Positions 19,265-27,008 of a DNA stretch of 33,747 bases are shown one piece after another. The notes under the pieces were generated by a model. That model had not been told where the DNA came from. It ran no database searches and was given only the letters and a program-made list of their open reading frames with translations. The DNA comes from Gammaproteobacteria bacterium (GTDB taxonomy: Bacteria; Pseudomonadota; Gammaproteobacteria; Thiohalospirales; Thiohalospiraceae). Every line of letters starts with the position of its first letter. Positions within the stretch are counted from its first letter, which is position 1. The stretch lies in the NCBI GenBank assembly GCA_024277575.1, contig JAJRUX010000090.1:1-33747 (forward strand). The letters are read 5' to 3'. Both the position numbers and the translations under genes were made by a program.

Positions 19265-20371
19265 GTGAGCAGCTATAAAGACAGAATTAGACAACACATC
19301 CGCAGGCTATTGCCCGCGGATATTCCAGAGTTGCGTAAATTTCAGTGTGAGCTGTTTGGTGGTCCGGACGCTATCCAGGTAAAGGAAGAGCATCATCAGT
19401 GGTTATTCGACCATAACCCATATAACGACAGAGATCTGCCGCAATTCTGGATCTATCGGGATGACAATGGCGTTATCCAGGGTCAGCAAGCGGGGATTCC
19501 CTATATTCTGCAGACGGGCAACGATTCATGGCGCGCATCATGGGGGATTGATCTGATGCTGTCACCCGAGTATCGCGCCCGTGGTATAGGTGCCGTTCTC
19601 AATAACGATTATATGCAGACCAATGAGGTTACCACCGCTATTGGTATCACTGAGGCGGCACGAAAGAGCCATTGTCGTGCCGGATGGTTCGATTTAGGTA
19701 CTATTCCCCTCTATGCCCGACCGCTTAGCATGGAAGGTATTCGAGCCGGTTTTTCCTCAAGTCATCTAAAGGGAAAACTTGTGGCCCCGTTTACCTGGCC
19801 ATTTTTGCGGCTATTGGAAAGTGGCTGGCTGTCCTATCTTCGCCTCAGAGGTATTCGCCTGGAACCAATCAAGAGATTTGATGAACGGGTTGATGCTGTC
19901 TGGGAGAGTCTCAGAAGAGACTATCCGCTGCTGGCACGGCGCGATCTGAAAAGTTTGCGCTGGAGATTTGATGCAGCTCCCGAACCGGAGCGCTACCGCA
20001 AATATTACCTCTATCAGGGATACCAACTGAGTGGATATGCGGTTATCTGTTTTGGAAAAAGGGGAGATCGGGCAGCGGCTGTGTTGACGGATTTTCTGTG
20101 TCTGCCGAACTTGCAGAAAGCGCTTTTTGCACTCTGTATAACAGCCAGCCGAATCGCCGGAGCCAACGATCTCCATTGTGCGGTGCTGTCACCTCATATC
20201 ACTGCGGCTGACATGAAGATGGTTGGTTTTCTCCCACTCCCACAGCGCTCTTACTTTATGGCTTTCGCAGACTCGACCAAGGGTCCTTCTCGCGCACTGC
20301 TTGCCAACCCGAAAAACTGGTTTGTCACCATGGCGAACAGCGATATGGAATGGATGTATTTCCTGGGATAG
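19265..20371 (+). CDS. GNAT-like acyltransferase family protein (paralog of 12599-13798)
   Basis: GTG start; WGIDLMLSPEYRARGIGAVLN...GITEAARKSHCRAGW; paralogy to 12599-13798 seen by eye. Confidence 0.75.
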   Translation: MSSYKDRIRQHIRRLLPADIPELRKFQCELFGGPDAIQVKEEHHQWLFDHNPYNDRDLPQFWIYRDDNGVIQGQQAGIPYILQTGNDSWRASWGIDLMLSPEYRARGIGAVLNNDYMQTNEVTTAIGITEAARKSHCRAGWFDLGTIPLYARPLSMEGIRAGFSSSHLKGKLVAPFTWPFLRLLESGWLSYLRLRGIRLEPIKRFDERVDAVWESLRRDYPLLARRDLKSLRWRFDAAPEPERYRKYYLYQGYQLSGYAVICFGKRGDRAAAVLTDFLCLPNLQKALFALCITASRIAGANDLHCAVLSPHITAADMKMVGFLPLPQRSYFMAFADSTKGPSRALLANPKNWFVTMANSDMEWMYFLG

Positions 20372-20558
20372 CAGTTTTATAACTGCTTTATTGTTTGGAA
20401 ATAGCGCCACGGGTTATTTTCCGATGATCCTTCAAGGAGTGGTTATGCTGGCGGCGTTGCGGTTCGTTGCAAATAGAATAATCATTACTTCTCACCGCAT
20501 CTCGCCAGGAAAAAATCTCGGAATTACACTTGCTCAGCCGGTCAGGAACGCCCCTCCC

Positions 20559-20921
20559 CTAGTTCGGAAACTTGGGGTCATTGGCAAATGTTTCACGCAG
20601 ATAGGCAATAACATCATCAATTTCCCGATCTGTCAGAAACTGGGGCGGCATCGCACCTGCCGTATAGTGTTTTCCGGGGGTTTGAAAACCGTTGCGAATA
20701 CTCTCCGCCAGCTCTTCATCGGATTTGGTGAAACGGTGCCACTCCTGCTGAAAGTTGGCGGCCATTCCATTATTACCATCACCATTCACCCCATGACACA
20801 TAGCGCATCGCTGGGAGTAAACCAGCTGTCCCCTTTCCGGATCGCCAAAAACCGCGTGTGATAAAGATGACACCCCCACCCATAGAGCCGCGGTTACGGC
20901 AAAAACTGAAACTGGCTTCAT
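20559..20921 (-). CDS. Secreted monohaem cytochrome c
   Basis: Signal peptide MKPVSVFAVTAALWVGVSSLSHA; RGQLVYSQRCAMCHGVNGDG (CXXCH); distal GAMPPQFL Met ligand region. Confidence 0.92.
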   Translation of the reverse strand: MKPVSVFAVTAALWVGVSSLSHAVFGDPERGQLVYSQRCAMCHGVNGDGNNGMAANFQQEWHRFTKSDEELAESIRNGFQTPGKHYTAGAMPPQFLTDREIDDVIAYLRETFANDPKFPN

Positions 20922-20930
20922 GTGTACCTC

Positions 20931-21581
20931 CTAGTTGGCCTTTTTTGCCGGTTTTGCATCCAACAACTCAATTTGCAGCTCGCTGCTGTTGAAGGTATTA
21001 AACTCCGGATAGTTTTTGAATACCCACCCTTTTGCCAACACCTTATCTCCCTTCGTCAAATGTACCAGTGCAGCTGGATTGTTCAAGGTATCTGAGGCAG
21101 AGGTGGCTTTTTCAAAATCGCTGGTATAATCCGGCAGGAACTCATCTACAACAACCACTATTCCGTCTGATACGTCCGTTTTTCCACCAATAGCAACTGT
21201 ATACTCGCTTTTGTCACTATCCTTTCCGCTAATGCCCAGTTGAACCGCTGTCCATTTTCCCTTGATGTTTTCAGGGATAACCACTTCAACCTCTTTGGTT
21301 TCGGATAACACCTGTGGAGGATGGCCCATCATTTCTGTTTCTGCTGCCATCTGGGCGTGATCAGCCGGCACTCCATTTTCTGCAATGGGGTCAAGGGGAG
21401 GATGATTTGGCGGCAATGGAGCACCTGGTTGATAGGGGTCATTTGCAGTTGCAACTGCTATGCTCTCCTTTGGAGTGGGAGTGGCCTGTTCCTTTCAGCA
21501 ACCACTCAATGAAACGAGTAAGGCAACGGAGCAGGTACCAACAATAAAAAGCCGCGAAATAAATCCTGTATTACTTCCCAT
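20931..21581 (-). pseudogene. Putative lipoprotein interrupted by an in-frame TGA at 21495-21497
   Basis: ATG at 21581 with GGAGAGAAT SD; MGSNTGFISRLFIVGTCSVALLVSLSGC*KEQATPTPKESIAVATANDPYQPGAPLPPNHPPLDPIAENG...; 55-codon offset to the tracked ORF (TTG 21416) is in frame. Confidence 0.75.
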
Positions 21582-21704
21582 ATTCTCTCCAGTTTCTTTC
21601 TGATTTGAACAATAATTTCAATTGTGCCCGGTATGGTTACTCCAGAACAGACAAAAAAGTTCAATAATAATTCCCCTGAGGCACTTTTTGGCCGACCTGC
21701 CACG

Positions 21705-22352
21705 TCAACCCGGTTTGTCTCGTGGCGGTTTGCCGGGCACCAACCGCGGTTCTTCCACCGTTTGTCCAAACAGTCGTGCCATTCTGTATAACATCCAGCG
21801 TATTCCCTGGTAAATACGGGGCAACAACCAGACCATGAATACGATAAAAAACAGCAACAGGATCAGGAATGCCCACGGATAGGTCAGTGCGCTCCACAAG
21901 CCGGCAAATACAGCGACATCTTCACTTACTGATGCCATCCAGTTGCTGACAGGTTCAGGTGAGCTGTTGATAATAACCCGGCTGCCGGCTTTGGTGGCAT
22001 GTGTGGCGGCAGTGAGACTACCGCCAAGCAGCAGCCCCGCCGCCTCTGCTGCCGGACTGATTTCGGCCATCCCCCCGGCCGCCAGCATGGCGCCCGCCGG
22101 AATACGGATAAAGGTATGAATGGCATCCCAGCCGCTATCTACTCCGGGGATCTTGTCGGTAAAAAACTCAACACAGTACATGATCCCTGCGGCGCCCATT
22201 ACCAGCGGATTGGTTAAAAACTGCAATTCCGGCGGCAAATCCATGTGCCCGGTTGAGCCCATAAAACCGAGAACAAAAACGGCTGCATAAAGATTGATAC
22301 CACTGGCCCAAGCAGCCCCCATGGAAAGCGCGACAGCTTCAGTGATCCCCAT
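21705..22352 (-). CDS. DUF4126 family membrane protein
   Basis: SGINLYAAVFVLGFMG...FFTDKIPGVDSGWDAIHTFIRIPAGAMLAA...LGGSLTAATHATKAGSR matches the DUF4126 pattern. Confidence 0.85.
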   Translation of the reverse strand: MGITEAVALSMGAAWASGINLYAAVFVLGFMGSTGHMDLPPELQFLTNPLVMGAAGIMYCVEFFTDKIPGVDSGWDAIHTFIRIPAGAMLAAGGMAEISPAAEAAGLLLGGSLTAATHATKAGSRVIINSSPEPVSNWMASVSEDVAVFAGLWSALTYPWAFLILLLFFIVFMVWLLPRIYQGIRWMLYRMARLFGQTVEEPRLVPGKPPRDKPG

Positions 22353-22446
22353 TCAAGAGGCCCCTTGTCTCACCATAGTAGGATCTATAATACCACAGCC
22401 CCGGTAGTGGTTGATTGGCACTTGGTGTGGTGTAACGTATAAATAA

Positions 22447-22614
22447 TTCCAGGAGTCTGTCGGGTTTGGGAATAACCTGCTGCACTGATGGGAGAGCGGC
22501 CAGAATGTCCCCGGTTTTTCGTTAAATAGGCCTATTCGCCTCAAAACCGGAAACATCTTTACTCGCTCTCCCACCAGCTCGCTATGATTACCCAAACCCG
22601 ACAGACTCCTGGAA
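22447..22614. mobile_element. 168-bp MITE-like palindromic element with perfect 24-bp terminal inverted repeats
   Basis: TTCCAGGAGTCTGTCGGGTTTGGG (22447-22470) / CCCAAACCCGACAGACTCCTGGAA (22591-22614); further internal imperfect pairing (GGGAGAGCG/CGCTCTCCC, CCGGTTTT/AAAACCGG) and central AATAGGCCTATT. Confidence 0.75.
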
Positions 22615-22616
22615 CG

Positions 22617-23789
22617 TCAGTTACGCATTCCTCGTTCAATATCTGTCTTTATATCAGAGATGGCTTCGAGACCAACAGAAATACGTATCAATCCATCGCC
22701 GATGCCGGCGCTGGCGCGAGCCTCAGGCGTCAGGCGTCCGTGCGTGGTTGTTGCCGGATGGGTAATGGTCGTCTTGGTATCACCCAGATTTGCGGTAATG
22801 GATATCATTTTTGTGCTATCGATAAGATGCCAGGCCGCCTCTTTCCCCCCTTTAAGCTCAAACGCAAGTACCCCGCCAAATGCGTGCTGTTGCCGTTTGG
22901 CCAGTTCATGTTGGGGATGGGAGGTGAGTCCCGAGTAGTAGACACGTTTAACCTGCGCTTGCTGTTCCAGCCAGTGAGCCAGATTTAGTGCATTGGCGCT
23001 GTGTGCCTCCATCCTCAGGCGCAAGGTTTCCAGCCCCTTCAGAAAGATCCAGGCGTTGAATGGACTCATGCTGGGTCCGGCTGTACGCAAAAATCCGAAT
23101 ACCTTCTCCATCTGCTCTGTACGGCCAATTACAGCTCCGCCAATAGCGCGCCCCTGACCATCTATATATTTTGTGGCTGAGTGAATCACGATATCCGCCC
23201 CCATCGCCAATGGTTGCTGAAGGGCTGGTGTACAAAAACAGTTATCCACCACAAGCAGGCAGTTGTGAGCATGCGCCAGCTCTGCAAGTGCGCCAATATC
23301 CGCAATTTCCGCCATCGGATTGGAGGGTGTTTCCACAAACAGCAGCCGGGTATTGGGTTGGATCGCCTGTTCCCAGGCATCCAGATCAGCAGGTGTAACA
23401 TAGCTGGTCTCGATGCCGAACCGGCTCAAATGATCGTTAAACAGCACTGTGATGGAGCCGAAAATGGCCCGAGATGACACGATGTGTTCACCGGCGTCGA
23501 GCAGGGCCATGCAGCAACTCAGGATGGCTGCCATTCCGGAAGCTGTGGCGACACAGCGTTCTCCTCCTTCCAGTGCGGCCAGGCGTTGTTCGAAAGTGCG
23601 CACCGTGGGATTGGTAAAGCGTGAATAGATGTTTCCAGGCTGCTCTCCCGAAAATACCGCGGCAGCTTCTGCAGCGTTTCGAAACACATAACTGGAGGTG
23701 GTAAAAATCGGTTCCCCCTGCTCTCTTTCATTGGTTCGTTGCTGGCCGGTCCGTACCGCCAGGGTATCAAATCCGGGTTCGTGATCCAT
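22617..23789 (-). CDS. metZ: O-succinylhomoserine sulfhydrylase (Cys/Met metabolism PLP enzyme)
   Basis: FDTLAVRTGQQRTNEREQGEPIFTTSSYVF, SRFTNPTVRTFEQRLAALEGGE, ATSGMAAIL, HSATKYIDGQGRAIGGAV (PLP Lys). Confidence 0.92.
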   Translation of the reverse strand: MDHEPGFDTLAVRTGQQRTNEREQGEPIFTTSSYVFRNAAEAAAVFSGEQPGNIYSRFTNPTVRTFEQRLAALEGGERCVATASGMAAILSCCMALLDAGEHIVSSRAIFGSITVLFNDHLSRFGIETSYVTPADLDAWEQAIQPNTRLLFVETPSNPMAEIADIGALAELAHAHNCLLVVDNCFCTPALQQPLAMGADIVIHSATKYIDGQGRAIGGAVIGRTEQMEKVFGFLRTAGPSMSPFNAWIFLKGLETLRLRMEAHSANALNLAHWLEQQAQVKRVYYSGLTSHPQHELAKRQQHAFGGVLAFELKGGKEAAWHLIDSTKMISITANLGDTKTTITHPATTTHGRLTPEARASAGIGDGLIRISVGLEAISDIKTDIERGMRN

Positions 23790-23847
23790 TTTTCTAATCC
23801 TGTGTTGAAGGTGCTCGGTAATACCGCCAATAATAAATGACAGACAT

Positions 23848-23879
23848 AAAAAAACCCGCTCAGCTTGGGCTAAAGCAGG
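23848..23879 (-). terminator. Intrinsic terminator in the metZ leader
   Basis: Minus-strand RNA CCUGCUUUAGC-CCAA-GCUGAGCGGG followed by UUUUUUU. Confidence 0.85.
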
Positions 23880-23884
23880 TTATG

Positions 23885-23937
23885 CCTCTCTTTAGCTGAA
23901 TTTGTTATGCGCCCGCAAGCTGAATCAAATCGGCGCA
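23885..23937 (-). promoter_or_regulatory. SAM-II riboswitch aptamer upstream of metZ
   Basis: Minus strand UGCGCCGAUUUGAUUCAGCUUGCGGGCGCAUAACAAAUUCAGCUAAAGAGAGG aligns by eye with the recalled crystallised SAM-II sequence (GCGCUGAUUU...UUGCAAGCGCGUGAUAAAUGUAGCUAAA); upstream of a Met biosynthesis gene. Confidence 0.88.
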
Positions 23938-23946
23938 GTACATAGT

Positions 23947-24702
23947 CTACGTGTACCCGCCTGGAGAAGCAACCTGGCCCGCCGCATCAGAATCCAGATA
24001 CATCTCAACCTGACCGGCCGGTTTCAACATCTGTACCGGAAGGCGTGGAGAGTACTGAGAGTCGGAAAGAATTTGTTGGACTACGGCTTGTTTGTCAGCT
24101 CCTGCAACCAGGAACAGGACATGACGTGCATGATTGATAACCGGAAACGTGATACTGACTCTCCAGGTGGATTTCTGTTTGACATAGACTGCATCCACGT
24201 AGCGTTCCTGCTGTTGCAGTATATCTGTATCGGGAAACAGTGAAGCAGTGTGACCATCCGGGCCAATTCCCAGCAGAACAAGATCAAACTGAGGAACTCC
24301 CTCTTCTGTTTCAGGAAGATTATTGACTAGCAGCTGCTCATAGTGGAGAGCCGCTTCCCGCATATCTCCCCTTTCTGTTTCTATCCTGTAGATGTTGGCA
24401 CGGGGAATCGGAACATGATCCAGCAGTGCCTCCTTTGCCATCCTGAAATTGCTATCCGGATGGTCAGGTGGAACAGCCCGCTCATCACCAAAATAGATAT
24501 GAACCCGCTGCCACTCTACCTGTTGTGAAATATCAGGTCGGGTCAGAAGTTGATAAAGCTGTCGAGGCGTCGATCCGCCGGCGAGAGCCACATGAAAAAC
24601 ACCATGTTTTGCAATGGATTCCCTGTACAAACTGAGCCATCGTTCTGCCGCGGAAGCACTAAGGCTTTGCCGATCATCATATATTTTTATCTCTATTTGC
24701 AA
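23947..24702 (-). CDS. pgl: 6-phosphogluconolactonase
   Basis: FHVALAGGSTPRQLYQLL, VHIYFGDERAVPPDHPDSNFRMAKEALL, LLGIGPDGHTASLFP. ORF-track start 24759 lies inside a terminator hairpin; likely start is TTG 24702. Confidence 0.88.
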   Translation of the reverse strand: MQIEIKIYDDRQSLSASAAERWLSLYRESIAKHGVFHVALAGGSTPRQLYQLLTRPDISQQVEWQRVHIYFGDERAVPPDHPDSNFRMAKEALLDHVPIPRANIYRIETERGDMREAALHYEQLLVNNLPETEEGVPQFDLVLLGIGPDGHTASLFPDTDILQQQERYVDAVYVKQKSTWRVSITFPVINHARHVLFLVAGADKQAVVQQILSDSQYSPRLPVQMLKPAGQVEMYLDSDAAGQVASPGGYT

Positions 24703-24722
24703 GATTTTTCCCCTCCCGAAAC

Positions 24723-24756
24723 AAAAAAACCGTCTGTTGCAAGCAACAAACGGTTT
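24723..24756 (-). terminator. Intrinsic terminator of the histone-H1-like gene
   Basis: Minus strand AACCGUUUGUUGC-UU-GCAACAGACGGUU + UUUUU; 13-bp stem with one G.U pair, ~22 nt after the stop. Confidence 0.85.
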
Positions 24757-24777
24757 CATTGACGTTATGAAAACCGC

Positions 24778-25491
24778 CTATTTTGTGGTTTTTACCCGGC
24801 GCTTTGCAGTTCGTGAAGTAGCAGATTTCGCGGCAGCCCGTGGGGTTTTGGCTTTTGTCACCCGTGGAGCCTTGGCCTTGGCGGTTTTGCTGGCTTTTGT
24901 CTTTTCTGCCTTTGGGTTTTTTGCTGACGCTTTCCGTGTGGTCTTTACCGGAGCTGCCGACACGGCTTTTGCGGCTTTTGCGCTCCGCTTCTTGCGCAGG
25001 CTGGCCTTTTTGCGGGCAGCTTTTTTCCTGGCCTTGCGGGCAAGCAAGCGATCATATCGTTTTTCCCATTGTGCAGCAAAGGTTGCAATCGCCTTGTTTT
25101 TGGCAATCTCTTTCTTTTCCGCCTGGATAACGGCTGCCATATCCTCTTTAACTTCAGCGGCCTTTTCACGAGCCTTGAGCTTTACCGCCGCTAGTGCAGC
25201 GGTAGCAGTAGCTGCCGCTGTACGTGTCCGCTCAACAGCACGTTTGGCAGCCAGGGTTTTCTTTGCCCTGTAATTTTCGGCTGCCATTTTGACTTTCTCT
25301 TTGGCAGCATCCGTTTTCTCTTGTGCCTTCGTTACAGCAGCCTCTGAGCGCTCAAAGGCGGTCAGTGACTTGGAAAGTTTTCTGATTGCTGCAACTTGAT
25401 CCTTGTTTACAGGTGTTTTTTCCAGCAGTTTTTTAACGGTGGTAACCAGGTTATCCGCCCGTTTTCTGGAAATTATCTTTTTCTTCGCCAT
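24778..25491 (-). CDS. Histone-H1-like / AlgP-like Lys-Ala-rich DNA-binding protein
   Basis: N-terminal helical half then low-complexity tail KKAARKKASLRKKRSAKAAKAVSAAPVKTTRKASAKNPKAEKTKASKTAKAKAPRVTKAKTPRAAAKSATSRTAKRRVKTTK. Confidence 0.8.
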   Translation of the reverse strand: MAKKKIISRKRADNLVTTVKKLLEKTPVNKDQVAAIRKLSKSLTAFERSEAAVTKAQEKTDAAKEKVKMAAENYRAKKTLAAKRAVERTRTAAATATAALAAVKLKAREKAAEVKEDMAAVIQAEKKEIAKNKAIATFAAQWEKRYDRLLARKARKKAARKKASLRKKRSAKAAKAVSAAPVKTTRKASAKNPKAEKTKASKTAKAKAPRVTKAKTPRAAAKSATSRTAKRRVKTTK

Positions 25492-25664
25492 TAGTTTTGT
25501 TACCCATATTGCTAAAAAATCAAATATATCTACATTGTGGATTATAACGGCCGTTTTTTTTATTTCAATTAAATAGCAAACATTTACCCAATAAAGCGGG
25601 AAGTTTGTAACTTTTTTCGCTATTTTTTGTATTTAAAACAAAACAGGCCAACATTAACCGTTTT

Positions 25665-27008
25665 TTACCGAATATCAGTGTTTTCTTTATAACGGCCGGA
25701 AACCACTAACTCTTTAATATTTTGTCTGGACAGATGTTTAGCCAATACTTTATTCAGTTCCCTAACGGAAATTTCCACCCTATCTACAGTGGGACCCCGT
25801 ACATGGATTTCCAGATCCGAATCTCCGGTTTGACGTACTATACGTATTATTTCGTCAAGCTGAATTGTCTCTATGTCTCTTCGAGGTAACCATGTAGGGG
25901 GATTTTCGTTACTGGAAACGATTAAGTGATGCTTTTCCAATAACTCAAGCAGTTCCTGAACATGGTTTTCGGGAACATTCAGAGCCTCGGAGAGCCCTTC
26001 CATTGTCCACTGCGGCTTATCATAATAAAAATGTTCGGCAATAAGCGACATGATCAGCAAGGTAACTTTTCCCTTGGCCTCCTCGCTCAGCTCATCAGCC
26101 ACACTCTCTTTCCGAACAGAACCGGGGTTCTGGATGTAATAAGCAGTTTGTGCCCCGATCAGCACGATTAACCAGTTCAGATAGAGCCATATCAGGAACG
26201 TTATCAAGATGGCAAAACTGGAATAGATCGCCGCATATTTTGTTGATGAGGCGACGAATGAGGCAAATCCCCAACCTGCTAGCTGCCATAGAATACTGGC
26301 AAGTATTGCCCCTCCCAGTGCAGCCCTCAGCTTAACCTTGGTGTTTGGAATGAATACATAGATAAAAGCAAATGCGAGTATGATTAACAGTTTGGGAACT
26401 GTTTTTCCCGCAAAATAGAGGGCGCTTCCGAATGGCTCGATGGTAAGGAGCTGCTGCACCAGGGTTGTACTCATCAGAGAAGCGCTTAGACCGACCGCAG
26501 AGAACATCAGTACCGGGCCGATCAGAATTACACTTAAATAATCGCTGAATCGCCGTCCGAAACTGCGGTTCTCCTCCACTCGCCAAGTGTAGTTGAATGA
26601 TTTTTCTATTTTATTAACCAGGCTGATAACGGTGTAGAAAAGCATGGCAAGACCGATTGATCCTAGAACCCCAACCCGCATATTGCTGACAAAACTGACG
26701 ATCTTGTCACCAATCTCCGCCCCTTTGGGACCAAGCGGTTCAAGAAACTGAAGCAATAAAGGTTCAAGCTGGTTATAAACACCAAAGGCCTGCAGAACGG
26801 AAAAACTTACCGCTAGTAAGGGAACCAGTGAGAGCAGTGTAGTATAGGAGAGACTGGATGCCCGCAATGTTAACTGCCCCTGCATCAAATCCCGGGCCAG
26901 CACATAAAATATCCGCAACAATCGGATGGTAATTTTTTTTACCGGACTGGCATGCTGTTGCATATCATTCCATATGTATCTTTTTATTCCGTGCAGTGAG
27001 AGATTCAT
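25665..27008 (-). CDS. YihY/BrkB family inner membrane protein with C-terminal winged-helix-like extension
   Basis: LTLRASSLSYTTLLSLVPLLAVSFSVLQAFG, YAAIYSSFAILITFLIWLYLNWLIVLIGAQTAYY typical of YihY. Confidence 0.9.
   Translation of the reverse strand: MNLSLHGIKRYIWNDMQQHASPVKKITIRLLRIFYVLARDLMQGQLTLRASSLSYTTLLSLVPLLAVSFSVLQAFGVYNQLEPLLLQFLEPLGPKGAEIGDKIVSFVSNMRVGVLGSIGLAMLFYTVISLVNKIEKSFNYTWRVEENRSFGRRFSDYLSVILIGPVLMFSAVGLSASLMSTTLVQQLLTIEPFGSALYFAGKTVPKLLIILAFAFIYVFIPNTKVKLRAALGGAILASILWQLAGWGFASFVASSTKYAAIYSSFAILITFLIWLYLNWLIVLIGAQTAYYIQNPGSVRKESVADELSEEAKGKVTLLIMSLIAEHFYYDKPQWTMEGLSEALNVPENHVQELLELLEKHHLIVSSNENPPTWLPRRDIETIQLDEIIRIVRQTGDSDLEIHVRGPTVDRVEISVRELNKVLAKHLSRQNIKELVVSGRYKENTDIR

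Noticed and set aside
19248-19268. Six-codon leader peptide (ATGTCCAGACCTATCTGGTGA) overlapping the GNAT GTG start, with a CCAGA/TCTGG hairpin
   Set aside because: Too short to separate from chance and no SD; left as unsupported.
20223-20861. Plus-strand 212-aa ORF overlapping the GNAT 3' end and antisense to cytochrome c
   Set aside because: Overlaps two well-supported genes in other frames; no recognisable motif.
21445-21497. Selenocysteine reading of the lipoprotein UGA
   Set aside because: Only short hairpins follow the UGA (CUCC-AAA-GGAG; GCAGTTGCAACTGC), with no convincing SECIS and no sel genes in the window; position after a lipobox Cys is not a known selenoprotein pattern.
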